Part shown: one piece after another, positions 33,982 through 42,702 of the stretch | Numbering within the stretch: position 1 is the stretch's first letter | Layout of the letters: each line of letters starts with the position of its first letter | Assembly: GCF_014648655.1 (NCBI RefSeq) | Contig: NZ_BMRN01000028.1 | Coordinates: 36,959-100,958, forward strand | Reading direction: 5' to 3' | Length of the DNA stretch: 64,000 bases | Source of the DNA: Streptomyces atratus | GTDB lineage: Bacteria; Actinomycetota; Actinomycetes; Streptomycetales; Streptomycetaceae | The notes under the pieces: generated by a model | What the model was told of the DNA's origin: nothing | The model's input: only the letters and a program-made list of their open reading frames with translations | The model's database searches: none | Position numbers and translations under genes: made by a program

Positions 33982-34899
33982 TCAGGGGTGTCGCAACGCG
34001 ATGAGGTCGATCCCGTACGGGTTGGACAGATCGATGGTCTCCGGTTCGGGCACGATCCGGGCCTCCCGCCCGTATTGGAGGCACGTGGATTCGATGGCTG
34101 CCGGTGCTCCTTCGTTCCGAAGCCCCACCTGGACACCGGTCTTGTTGTTGTATTCGTCCATCAGTTCGGCGTTGTGGGTCCAGTCCGGGTTCGCCCTCCC
34201 GTCGCGTTCATGGGCTGCGGCCATCCGCTCCGCGAATCCCCGGTTGGCGCCTTCGGTCATCAGACCGTTCCAGATACAGTGCCTCGCGGCGTCGATCCTG
34301 TTGTCGTCGGTTTCCGTCGCTTCAGGGAAGGCGTTCTTCGACAGGTTGTACGCCGGCCCGCGCGCGTTGCGAACCCGGTAGCAGTCGTAGGGCTCGTTCT
34401 CGCACACGCTGCGCTGCTGGATTCCGGTGGACCACCACTGGTCGAGGGTGCCTCCTCGCGCCGCGATCGCGGGGAACTCGATGGGGAACGCAGTCGAGTT
34501 GCCGAGCTGCAGCCGCAGCCTGTTGCCCTCGAAACTCGCCTGAACGGGCACTGCTGCTCCGGTGGAGTCGAACCCCAGGGGCAGCCCGATGCCCGCGACG
34601 ACCGTTCCTGCCGAGTCGACGAGTTCCACCCGTTGCGGTGTCGCACGATGGCTGTAACCGGCAGGTGCGCCGAACAGCAGGTCCAGTGACGCGGGTGCAC
34701 TGTTGTCCAGTCGGACCAGCGACACCTCGAACGAGCCGTCGTCGGCGACGCGCTGGAACCGGGCGTTGAAGCCGGGACCGTTCAGAACTACACCGTCGGG
34801 CACTGTTTCAGGCTGGAGGGGGCCTGCCGACGGTACGCCCAGCGACAACGAGACCCCTGAGGCGACGGGAACCGTCAAGCCGGAACTGTAGATGCGGTC
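33982..34899 (-). pseudogene. C-terminal half of secreted LGFP-repeat protein, DUF6973-like, out of frame
   Basis: After the frame break near 34900 the minus strand continues DRIYSSGLTVPVASGVSLSL and a beta-rich module. The last 110 residues carry NLSKNAFPEATETDDNRIDA, ARHCIWNGLMTEGANRGFAE and THNAELMDEYNNKTGVQVG. This His/Asn-rich arrangement resembles DUF6973-type domains found at the C termini of secreted or toxin-like proteins. The first half is the adjacent LGFP gene; one base restores the frame. Codon use and motifs are well preserved, so the break is recent, or a sequencing error. Confidence 0.55.
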
Positions 34900-35975
34900 T
34901 GCTGGAACTGCTGCTCCTGGATGCCGGCCGGGTGCGTGATGGGGTCGGCTGTCGGATAGCCGTACGCACTCGCCTCGAAACCGGCGCGGGACCACTGGTC
35001 CAGTACGGAGGAAGTGACCGGATGCGCCCCTGTGTCGGGTGACCAGTAGATGACGCCGTGTTCGAACCTGTTCATGCGGCCCTGGCCGTCGGGCAGCTGA
35101 ACTTCGTCGCTGGTCGGGTAACCGAGCCAGCCGCCTTCCCAGCCGGTTTCACCCCACTTGTCACGGACCGCTCCGGTGACGTAGTAGGCCTCGTTGAGTC
35201 GCCAGTAGACGGTGCCGCCTTGGAAGTACTGGCGTCGGCCGATGTTGTCGGGGTTGACGATCTCGTCCGAGGTCGGATAGCCGAGCGGCCCGGCTTCCCA
35301 GCCGTTGCGCTGCCAGGCGGCGAAGAAGTGATTGACCACAGGGTGGGCGCCGCTGTCCGCCGACCAGTAGATGGGTCCGTTCTGGAACACCGAACGTTTG
35401 CCATGGCCGTCAGGGTTGGTCAGTTCGTTCGATGTCGGGTACAGCAGGAAGCTGTTCGGGCCACCAATCTCGTTGTACTTGTCCCGGATCGCGCCGCACA
35501 CTTCGTACGGTGCCGGCCAGTACACCTGGCAGTCAGCCGCAGCCGAGGACACCGCCTGCGGCCGCGCCCCGGTTCCCTCGGACTCGGCCAGCAGCGCGGC
35601 TTCCATCGCCTCGGCCTTGTCGGCCTGCTCCTTGGTGAAGCCCTTCGGGATCACTGCGCAGTCGGAGCGCCTCTGTCCCGGCACGACGGATTTCTTCGGA
35701 TTCTTCGTCGGTGCCCATCGAGCCGGTTTCGCCTTCCGACCGGGTGAGGCCGTTGCGCATGGGTCGGCTGCGGGCGTTGGCCTGCTCGACGACGGTGGAA
35801 ACTGCGTGATCGTCGCTGCTGACGGCTGCGGAGTCATGGACAGCTGAGCGTGCGCCGTCCCGACCGAGCCGACCAGCACCGACGCCAAGGCCGTCGCCAC
35901 CGCCGCACTCCTCACCGCTGACACGCTGCTTGAACGGGCTGACAACCCGCGATGCCGTTTCCGACGTAGACCCAT
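34875..35975 (-). CDS. Secreted LGFP-repeat protein, N-terminal part (366 aa before frameshift)
   Basis: The protein has a signal peptide (KRHRG, hydrophobic AAVATALASVLVGSVG, cut after AHA), a Pro/Lys-rich linker, and four LGFP repeats (LLYPTSNELTNPDG, LGYPTSDEIVNPDN, LGYPTSDEVQLPDG, YGYPTADPITHPAG), each with FQ/FE..G.IYWS. LGFP repeats are thought to anchor proteins to the cell wall in mycolata and relatives. The frame ends in an odd tail (TASTVPA) while the expected sequence goes on in the next frame. The ATG at 35975 has a GGGGAG site. With the downstream half the protein would be about 660 residues. Confidence 0.75.
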   Translation of the reverse strand: MGLRRKRHRGLSARSSSVSAVRSAAVATALASVLVGSVGTAHAQLSMTPQPSAATITQFPPSSSRPTPAADPCATASPGRKAKPARWAPTKNPKKSVVPGQRRSDCAVIPKGFTKEQADKAEAMEAALLAESEGTGARPQAVSSAAADCQVYWPAPYEVCGAIRDKYNEIGGPNSFLLYPTSNELTNPDGHGKRSVFQNGPIYWSADSGAHPVVNHFFAAWQRNGWEAGPLGYPTSDEIVNPDNIGRRQYFQGGTVYWRLNEAYYVTGAVRDKWGETGWEGGWLGYPTSDEVQLPDGQGRMNRFEHGVIYWSPDTGAHPVTSSVLDQWSRAGFEASAYGYPTADPITHPAGIQEQQFQQTASTVPA

Positions 35976-36927
35976 CGAGCTCCCCCTCTGCTGAACCCCG
36001 TCCCGGGGCCGCCTCGAGATCGTTCCGTCACGTGGCCCGATCCGGTCGGAGTGTCGGTCGGTACGGCGCAGCGAAGCTCCGGCAGGTGACGGAGTCCATC
36101 TGAAGGTATGTCACATGAGGTCTCGTCAGGGGGCTTCGCTGCTCGGTCAGTCTGCCACGGCAGTTCGGCGACTGGCCGTTGTCGTCGTCTGTTCGTCCTG
36201 TTCGCAGCGCCCGGCGCGGAAGTGCTGCGGGGACCCGCCCTTCCGGCTTCCTGCGAGGTCAGCAGATCTGCAGCACGCCCGCGTCCTCCATCACATGCGG
36301 GGAAGTCCAGGTGCGTCGTCCAACACCCGTGTCGCAAGGTCGACGGCGGCGGCTGCCGGATCCAGGTGTAGGAGCCTTCCAGCAGCCGCAGGTGCTGCCG
36401 GACCCCTGGGCCGTGATCGAGACCAGCGCGCTCCTGCCACCCCCGCGAGGAAATGCCATGGGAGGTGAGGCAGAGACGTGGGAAAACGCCCTGAGAAAGA
36501 TCAGGAATCCGCCGGTCAGCGCAATGCTCTATGACACGATCCGCGAGATCCTACAAGGGTCTCAAAACCCGCTTCACAATCTCAGGCCCGGCTGCACATC
36601 GGCTGCACATGTGAAGCGCTGATGAGACTCACCGTTCAGCCTGCTCAACCCTTTGGATGACAGCAACCGCTACCTGACCTCCTCCGTGGTGTGGGCGGGC
36701 ATCGTGGCAATGCGGCCATGACGTGGGGCGGGGAGGTTCGCGTGGCCAACTCCACCGTGACTGTCAGTCTCCGTCCAGGCGGAGGCGAAGCGGCCGCACG
36801 TCGCCATCGTCAACGGTCGGGCGAATTGTCCGTGACCGGATAGGAACATGATGAGCGTTGAGGCATCCACCCCCTTGCGCGAAGCGGCATTTCATGACCT
36901 CTTCCAGACGTCGGTACGGTCGGATTC
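35976..36927. other. Long gene-free stretch
   Basis: No open frame has a coding signature. Near 36585 a short direct repeat CGGCTGCACAT occurs twice 11 bases apart. A 54-codon frame from 36460 (GGEAETWENALRKIRNPPVS) is possibly coding but unsupported. It holds the promoter of the LGFP gene at the left and of the amidase at the right. Confidence 0.4.
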
Positions 36928-38379
36928 ATGGAGTGGAATTTTTCGACGGCCGAAAAACTCGCGGCTGTTTTGCGTGCTGGTGAAGTGACCTCGGCCGAAC
37001 TGACCGACGAGGCGATCGCCCGTATTGAGCGGGACGACAAGGCGATCAACGCGATCTGTGTGCCGGACTTCGACCGCGCACGGGCCGCCGCGCGCGGTGC
37101 CGACCAGGCGCGCGCCCGCGGTGAGGACCGGCCACTGCTCGGCATTCCGGTGACGGTCAAAGAGTCCTACAACATCGCCGGGCTGCCCACAACCTGGGGC
37201 ATGCCGCTACACCGGAACTACATGCCGGCCGAGGACGCGGTACAGGTGTCGCGGCTCAAGGCCGCGGGCGCGGTGGTGCTCGGTAAGACCAATGTGCCGG
37301 TGGGGCTGCAAGATATCCAGAGCTTCAACGAGATCTACGGCACCACCAACAACCCGTGGGATCACGGTCGCACGTCGGGTGGGTCATCGGGCGGATCAGC
37401 GGCGGCCCTGGCATCCGGCTTCGGCGCGCTGTCCATCGGCTCCGACCTCGCCGGTTCGTTGCGCACCCCCGCACATTTCTGCGGTGTCTACGCACACAAG
37501 CCGACACTCGGGCTGGCGGCGAACCGCGGCATGGTCCCCCCGGCCGTGCCGGCATTGCCGGTCGACCTTGACCTCGCCGTCGTCGGTCCGATGGCGCGCA
37601 CTGCCCGCGACCTCACGCTCCTGCTCGACGTCATGGCCGGACCGGACCCGCTGACGCTCGGTGTGGCGTACGACGTGACGCTGCCGCCCGCGCGCCACGA
37701 ACGGCTCTGCGACTTCCGGGTCTTGGTCCTCGACAAGCACCCGCTCATCCCGACCGGGTCCGCTGTGCGGGCGGGCGTGAACCGGGTGGCCGACGCGCTT
37801 GTCGACGGCGGCGCCCGCGTCGAACGGCGCAGTCCGCTGCTGCCCGATCTGACCGAAGCCGCCATGCTTTACAGGCAGTTGCTGTTTTCGGGCTCTGTCG
37901 CACGTTTTCCCGTCGACTCCTACGAGCAGCTGCGGACCCGCGCCGCCGGACTGAGCGCAGACGACCAGAGTCTGGATGCGGCGCTGCTGCGCGGGATGGT
38001 CTTGAGCCACAGCGACTGGATCGAGGCGAACAGCCGTCGCGAGCTCCACCGCCACGGCTGGCGGCAGCTCTTCGCCGAGTTCGACGCCGTGGTGTGTCCC
38101 ATCACGCCGACTCCCGCGTTCCCGCACGACCACAACCCCAATCCGCTGGAACGCCGGATCGACATCGACGGCGTCGAGTACCCGTACTTCGACCAGCTCG
38201 TCTGGGCCGGTCTGGCCACCATGCCCGGCCTACCCGCCACCGCCATACCAGCGGGCCGGTCCCCCGAGGGCCTGCCGGTGGGAGTACAGCTCATCGGCCC
38301 GATGTTCGAGGACCGCACCCCGCTGCGGCTGGCCGAACTGCTCGAGCAGAAGATCGGCGGCTTCCAGGCACCGAAGTAG
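36928..38379 (+). CDS. Amidase signature family hydrolase (second)
   Basis: This 483-residue amidase has the complete triad: Lys78 (VTVKES), cis-Ser153 in GRTSGGSSGGS and nucleophile Ser177 in GSDLAGSLRTP, at normal 24-residue spacing. The same length as the amidase at 2852 is coincidental; the sequences differ widely. The segment VVCPITPTPAFPHDHNPNPL and the C-terminal LPATAIPAGRSPEGLPVGVQ are typical. It is cytoplasmic and apparently monocistronic. The substrate is unknown; the family covers aryl amides, aminoacyl amides and nitrile-derived amides. Confidence 0.9.
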   Translation: MEWNFSTAEKLAAVLRAGEVTSAELTDEAIARIERDDKAINAICVPDFDRARAAARGADQARARGEDRPLLGIPVTVKESYNIAGLPTTWGMPLHRNYMPAEDAVQVSRLKAAGAVVLGKTNVPVGLQDIQSFNEIYGTTNNPWDHGRTSGGSSGGSAAALASGFGALSIGSDLAGSLRTPAHFCGVYAHKPTLGLAANRGMVPPAVPALPVDLDLAVVGPMARTARDLTLLLDVMAGPDPLTLGVAYDVTLPPARHERLCDFRVLVLDKHPLIPTGSAVRAGVNRVADALVDGGARVERRSPLLPDLTEAAMLYRQLLFSGSVARFPVDSYEQLRTRAAGLSADDQSLDAALLRGMVLSHSDWIEANSRRELHRHGWRQLFAEFDAVVCPITPTPAFPHDHNPNPLERRIDIDGVEYPYFDQLVWAGLATMPGLPATAIPAGRSPEGLPVGVQLIGPMFEDRTPLRLAELLEQKIGGFQAPK

Positions 38380-39103
38380 GGCGCACTACCTGAGTGTCCG
38401 TCAAGGGCGAGGTGCGGATCACAACGAGATCCTCCGAATGCGCGCAGTCGCTGCCCGGAACGCGCAGGTCAGCGCGTGCACTTTCATCGGTGGCCTGTCG
38501 AACCACGTGAAACTGCATTGGAGTTGAGACGGCCCACCGATGAAGCAACCTGAGACAGCGCGGAAAGTGCAGGTCACAGAGCCGCCATATGAAGCCGAGC
38601 GCGAGACCCTACACACCTCCTTGATCAACGACCACGGCCTGTGCCACGAGTCACAAGACGCCACACACCGTGATCGGTGCACTTGCGCCGAGCTCAGCTC
38701 CTGAAGTCCTTCGGGGGTTGACGTAGATACAGGGCTTGTGCGAAGTGCCGGTTGTCTTTGTACAGCTGGCCGTACTCCACGGCACCGTGGCCGCGGGTGG
38801 GGTCGCATGCGGTCGGCGGTGCTGGCGTCCTGGGAACATCAGCGATCGGCGATGTTGTCGGTGCTGGTCATCCGGGTCGCGGCTCCACTCAGTGCGGGGC
38901 ATGCCCGGGCCGGTGCGTCCCGTGGAGGGTGAGGGCCGTAGGTTGATCTTCCGTAGCTGCTCGAGGGTGTCCAGGCCTGCCGTCGGTGGCGCGGAAGAAA
39001 AGTCGAAGAAAATTTGTCGCCGGATGTCGAGGGCCCGGTTCCCGCTCCGACTGAGGGGTGACAGCGCGCCAACGGGGCGCGTAAAACCGGGAGGACACCC
39101 GAG
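38380..39103. other. Gene-free stretch
   Basis: On the minus strand a short frame near 38700-38786 reads EYGQLYKDNRHFAQALYLRQ and ends at a stop; it looks like a gene tail but I cannot name it. The right end contains the promoter of the DGPF/sigma operon, listed separately. Confidence 0.35.
39025..39052 (+). promoter_or_regulatory. Candidate ECF42-type promoter of the DGPF-sigma operon
   Basis: TGTCGA at 39025-39030 is followed after 17 bases by CGACT, about 55 bases before the DGPF start. As I recall, ECF42 sigma factors autoregulate from a TGTCGA-type -35 with a CGA-containing -10. The fit is by eye. Confidence 0.35.
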
Positions 39104-39466
39104 ATGAAGTACATCGCGATGATCTACGGCAACCAGGAGAAGTGGGACTCCTTCCCGGCTGAGGCGTGGCCGGAGGCCATCGCCAAGCAGGAGGCGTTCA
39201 ACAGGAAGTACCGCGAAAGCGGGGAGCTGCTGGGAGCCTACGGCCTGGCGGACGCGGTCAACGCCAAGCTGGTGCGCCGCAAGGACGGGGCTCCGGCAGT
39301 CACGGACGGGCCGTATCTGGAGACCAAGGAGTACATCGCCAGCTTCTACCTGCTCGACTGCGAGAGCCAGGAGCGTGCGCAGCAGATCGCGGCGGACATG
39401 CCGTTCGCATCCGAGGATCCGGTCGAGCTGTGGCCGGTCCTGCACGAGTCTGCGGCGGACATGTGA
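39104..39466 (+). CDS. DGPF-domain (YCII-related) protein
   Basis: The 120-residue protein has the YCII/DGPF pattern: KYIAMIYGNQEKWD at the start, the motif TDGPYLETKEYIASFYLLDC (residues about 67-86) and VELWPVLHES at the end. DGPF proteins are small ferredoxin-like-fold dimers. Genes for them are regularly linked to ECF42 sigma factors, whose regulon they form. Its stop overlaps the sigma gene start by four bases (GTGA). It has a GGAGG ribosome site (accgGGAGGacacccgagATG). Confidence 0.88.
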   Translation: MKYIAMIYGNQEKWDSFPAEAWPEAIAKQEAFNRKYRESGELLGAYGLADAVNAKLVRRKDGAPAVTDGPYLETKEYIASFYLLDCESQERAQQIAADMPFASEDPVELWPVLHESAADM

Positions 39467-40716
39467 GCGAGGATCGTCGCGTCGAGGATCTGCTGCGCGA
39501 GCTGGCGCCGCAGGCCCTCGGCGCGCTGGTCCGTCGGTACGGCATCTTCGACACGTGCGAGGACGCCGTCCAGGAGGCGCTGCTCTCGGCCGCCTTCCAG
39601 TGGCCCGCCGAGGGAACGCCGGACAATCCCCGGGGATGGCTGATCACCGTCGCCTCCCGCAAGCTGGTGGACCACGTGCGCAGTGAGCAGACACGACGGC
39701 GTCGAGAGGATCGGATCGCCCTGGCGACCCCGCAGGCAGAGCTGTTGAGCCGCGCCGCCGACGCCGAACCGGACGCAGACCGGGATGACTCCCTCACGCT
39801 GCTCTTCCTGTGCTGCCACCCGGCGCTGTCCTCGTCGAGCCGCATCGCGCTGACCCTGCGCGCGGTCGGCGGCCTGACCACCACTCAGATCGCTGCGGCG
39901 TTCCTGGTTCCCGAGTCGACCATGGCCCAGCGCATCAGCCGGGCCAAGCAGACCATCAAGTCCTCCGGCGCGCCGCTGCGCATGCCGGACGCGACGGACC
40001 GCGCGGAACGACTGCAGGCGGTGCTGCACGTGCTGTATCTGATCTTCAACGAGGGCTACGTCACGACGGACAGCAACGACCTGACCGCGCCGGCGCTGTC
40101 CGCCGAGTCGATCCGCCTGGCCCGCCGACTGCATCGTCTGCTGCCCGACGACGGTGAAGTGGCCGGGCTGCTCGCGCTGATGCTGCTCACCGACGCACGT
40201 CGGCCGGCGCGCACCGGGCCAGGCGGAGACCTGGTGCCGCTGGCCGAGCAGGACCGCGGCCGGTGGGACCGAGAGCTCATCACCGAGGGGATCGCCCTGC
40301 TCACCGAGACCCTGCCCGGAGGACAGGTCGGCCCGTACCAGCTGCAGGCGGCCATCGCCGCCGTCCATGACGAGGCTGAGCACGTGGAGGCCACGGACTG
40401 GCCACAGATCCTCGCGCTGTACGGACTCCTGGAGCAGCTCGCGCCGAATCCGATGGTCACCCTCAACCGCGCAGTAGCCGTCGCCATGGTGCACGGGGCG
40501 GCCGCCGGACTGGAACTGCTCGCCGCCCTGGAGTGCGACAAGCGGATGGCAGGCCACCACCGTCTGCTCGCCACCCGCGCCCATTTCCTGGAACTGCTCG
40601 GCGACCACACCGCAGCCGCGGACGGCTACCGCGACGCCGCCCGACGCGCCACCAGCGCAACGGAACGACGCCACCTCACCGCCCGCGCCGCGCGCCTCAC
40701 CTTCGCGCAGAGCTGA
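39463..40716 (+). CDS. ECF42-type RNA polymerase sigma factor with long C-terminal extension
   Basis: This 417-residue protein has sigma region 2 (residues about 10-80: GALVRRYGIFDTCEDAVQEA), sigma region 4 (about 115-165: LRAVGGLTTTQIAAAFLVPE and MAQRISRAKQTIK), and a 250-residue extension with TPR-like helices (LYLIFNEGYV, ELITEGIALLTETL, LNRAVAVAMVHG). This is the SigJ/DUF6596 layout called ECF42, where the extension is needed for activity and no anti-sigma gene is present. It is coupled to the DGPF gene upstream, as expected. GTG 39463 is the start. Confidence 0.9.
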   Translation: MSEDRRVEDLLRELAPQALGALVRRYGIFDTCEDAVQEALLSAAFQWPAEGTPDNPRGWLITVASRKLVDHVRSEQTRRRREDRIALATPQAELLSRAADAEPDADRDDSLTLLFLCCHPALSSSSRIALTLRAVGGLTTTQIAAAFLVPESTMAQRISRAKQTIKSSGAPLRMPDATDRAERLQAVLHVLYLIFNEGYVTTDSNDLTAPALSAESIRLARRLHRLLPDDGEVAGLLALMLLTDARRPARTGPGGDLVPLAEQDRGRWDRELITEGIALLTETLPGGQVGPYQLQAAIAAVHDEAEHVEATDWPQILALYGLLEQLAPNPMVTLNRAVAVAMVHGAAAGLELLAALECDKRMAGHHRLLATRAHFLELLGDHTAAADGYRDAARRATSATERRHLTARAARLTFAQS

Positions 40717-40824
40717 TCGCGCCCGTGGATCGGCCGCCCCTTCCCGTGCTCGTCACCCGCGCCGTGCCTGTCGTGCCGGCCGCCTCCGAGCGCCACCGGC
40801 TGAAGAGATGGCCTACGGCCACAA

Positions 40825-40953
40825 GCCGTCGCCGGGCTCACCCTTCCCTACAGCAACGGCCCCACCGAGGGCGTCAACACCAAGATGATCAAACGGCAGA
40901 TGTACGGCAGGGCGGGCTTCAGCCTCCTCCGTCACCGCATCCTCTTGGCATAA
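40825..40953 (+). pseudogene. ISL3-family transposase C-terminal fragment
   Basis: The plus strand reads AVAGLTLPYSNGPTEGVNTK, then MIKRQMYGRAGFSLLRHRIL and a TAA. This is the C terminus of ISL3-family transposases (SNGPTEGxNTKxKxIxRQMYGRAGFxLLRHRIL). Everything upstream is gone. Confidence 0.7.
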
Positions 40954-41070
40954 CCTCCCGCACCGTCACCACCGAAAGTGCGACAGAGCCGTTCATTTGA
41001 CAGACCCGGTTCCGGGGTACCAGGCACGGCCGAGGAATCCGGGCTTCCTGTTATGGATATTCATGATCCT

Positions 41071-41090
41071 CCTGTGATTCATGTCACAGG
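41071..41090. promoter_or_regulatory. Crp-type palindromic site upstream of the biosynthetic cluster
   Basis: CCTGTGA-TTCATG-TCACAGG is a perfect seven-base inverted repeat that contains the classical Crp/FNR-family recognition pattern TGTGA-N6-TCACA. It ends 118 bases before the first cluster gene. Streptomyces Crp is known to bind GTG-N6-GNCAC-type sites near secondary metabolite genes. Confidence 0.6.
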
Positions 41091-41208
41091 GCGTGATCGA
41101 CTGGGTCTGTGCAATGATTCGCCGGTGCCGGAAAAGAACCGGCTACGTCACGATGAAATCGCAATAACTTCTCCCTGGCTCGGCAAGTCGTAACACTGGA
41201 GACGGCAC

Positions 41209-42396
41209 ATGCCCACGATGGTGGTTATTGGATATCGGGATGATCTTGACGAGGCGCTACGGCGTCGGGGTGTGGATCCTTTCTACATCGTTCCGACTCC
41301 GATCATCTCGCCGGAAAAGGTGAAATTTTGCTGTGTCGCCGACATGGAGAACGTCCAGGAAGTTCTCCGCTCGGCGCTCTCCGCTCAGGCGGTCGATCTG
41401 GCAGGCGTGCTCAGCGTCCATGAGATGGGTGTATTCCCGGCGGCCTGTCTGCGTGGGCAATTGAACCTTCCGGGGAACGCGGATTCACGTAGGGTCCTCA
41501 ACTTCCGGGACAAGTACCTCCAGAAGAGCCTGCTGCCGCCGGAGGTGCGGCGCGCGCGGTGCCGGTATCTGCCCGTGGGCACGCCCTACGAGGAGCCGGC
41601 CGCCGAGCTGGGCGCCTCTTTCGTCGTCAAGCCGGCCACCGGGGCGGGCGCCTTGCGCACCAGTGTCGTCCGCTCGCCCGAGGAGTACGCCCGGGCGCTT
41701 GAGCCGTTCTCCGGGCGCTCGGACGTCGAGGTCGTCGCCGAGTCGTTCGTCGACGCGCCCGAGGTCTACCTCGACGGCGTCTGGCAACACGGCGCGCTCC
41801 AGTGGTCGTCGCTGAGCAGCAATCACATCTCCCCGCTCAGCGCGGTGCAGGGCGGCGTCCTGGCCGCTCATGTGCTCGACCGACAACGATGTCCGGACCT
41901 CTTCGAACAGGCGGAGGCCATGGCCCGCCGGGTGCTCGCCACCCTGGAGGCGCCCGACTGCGTCTTCCATATGGAGGCGTTCCATCAGCCCGACGGGCTG
42001 ACGTTCGGTGAATGCGCCATCCGGCTGCCGGGAGCCATGTCGCCCCTGGTCAATCAACTGACCTACGGCGTCGACCTCCTCGACATCGAGATCGCCCTCG
42101 CCCTCGGGGAAGCGCCCGAGCCGCCGTACGGCCACCGGACACCGGACCGCTTCCACGGTTATCTGCTCCTGCGTAACCCGCGCGACGGCACGCTGACGCA
42201 GGAGGACTTCGAGCGTGCCTTCTCTTTCGACGAGCTGCACTACCCTTCCGCTCCCGACGCGCCGGTCGGTCCTTACGGCCGCGTCGGTCACGCCGTCGTG
42301 TCCGACGCGGACGAGTCGAGGCTCAGGCGCACGATCGACGAGATTGCACGCTTCAACGAGACAGGCGGCGCCCGCGGCGGCTTATCGCTCGCATGA
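41209..42396 (+). CDS. ATP-grasp ligase A
   Basis: This 395-residue soluble protein has a Rossmann-like N-terminal lobe (VVIGYRDDLDEALRRRG), an ATP-grasp central domain with SFVVKPATGAGALRTSVV (nucleotide-binding lysine, residues about 138-155) and the metal-binding segment FGECAIRLPGAMSP near residue 270. ATP-grasp carboxylate-amine ligases activate an acid as acyl phosphate and join it to an amine. A paralogue follows. It opens a plus-strand biosynthetic set with an A-T-TE enzyme, SDR, aminotransferase, cupin and carbamoyltransferase. It probably forms an amide or peptide bond in the product. The substrate is unknown. Confidence 0.8.
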   Translation: MPTMVVIGYRDDLDEALRRRGVDPFYIVPTPIISPEKVKFCCVADMENVQEVLRSALSAQAVDLAGVLSVHEMGVFPAACLRGQLNLPGNADSRRVLNFRDKYLQKSLLPPEVRRARCRYLPVGTPYEEPAAELGASFVVKPATGAGALRTSVVRSPEEYARALEPFSGRSDVEVVAESFVDAPEVYLDGVWQHGALQWSSLSSNHISPLSAVQGGVLAAHVLDRQRCPDLFEQAEAMARRVLATLEAPDCVFHMEAFHQPDGLTFGECAIRLPGAMSPLVNQLTYGVDLLDIEIALALGEAPEPPYGHRTPDRFHGYLLLRNPRDGTLTQEDFERAFSFDELHYPSAPDAPVGPYGRVGHAVVSDADESRLRRTIDEIARFNETGGARGGLSLA

Positions 42397-42702
42397 CGGC
42401 GGCCCGGCCGGGTCCGACCCCGGGCGCGGCGCATCGTACGCCGGTGCCCCACGGGTCATTGGCTGCTGCAAGTACATGACGTCGAAACCCTGACCGGCTC
42501 GGCGAATATCTCCCGGCACACAGAAACCGCGGTTCGCTAAGCGAGTAATTGTAAAACCCCCATTGTGGCCTATGTCGCACGATCCGCGGCCATGTGGCTG
42601 TGTAATGACGCATCGGATGCCAGGGGGTGGATCCCACTACTCATCCCGACGCAACAGGACAGTAATTCGTCATTTCGGCAGTGGTGACTCTGGAGACGGC
42701 GC
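42397..42702. promoter_or_regulatory. Leader between the two ATP-grasp genes
   Basis: This 306-base gap resembles the leader of the first ATP-grasp gene. The ribosome-site stretch CTGGAGACGGC directly before the ATG is the same in both, and a TGTGCAATGA / TGTGTAATGA motif lies about 100 bases before each start. It suggests duplication of gene plus promoter, and that both are separately transcribed. Confidence 0.45.

Larger units (their letters stand above)
40717..41208. other. Intergenic region with IS remnant and cluster promoter
   Basis: Apart from the ISL3-type fragment and the Crp-type site listed separately, this stretch has no gene. Its right half is AT-richer and forms the leader of the first ATP-grasp gene. 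Confidence 0.5.

Noticed and set aside
36460..36622. Small ORF GGEAETWENALRKIRNPPVS and a nearby direct repeat as an integrase attachment site
   Set aside because: No integrase or tRNA gene is nearby and the repeat is only 11 bases; not enough evidence.
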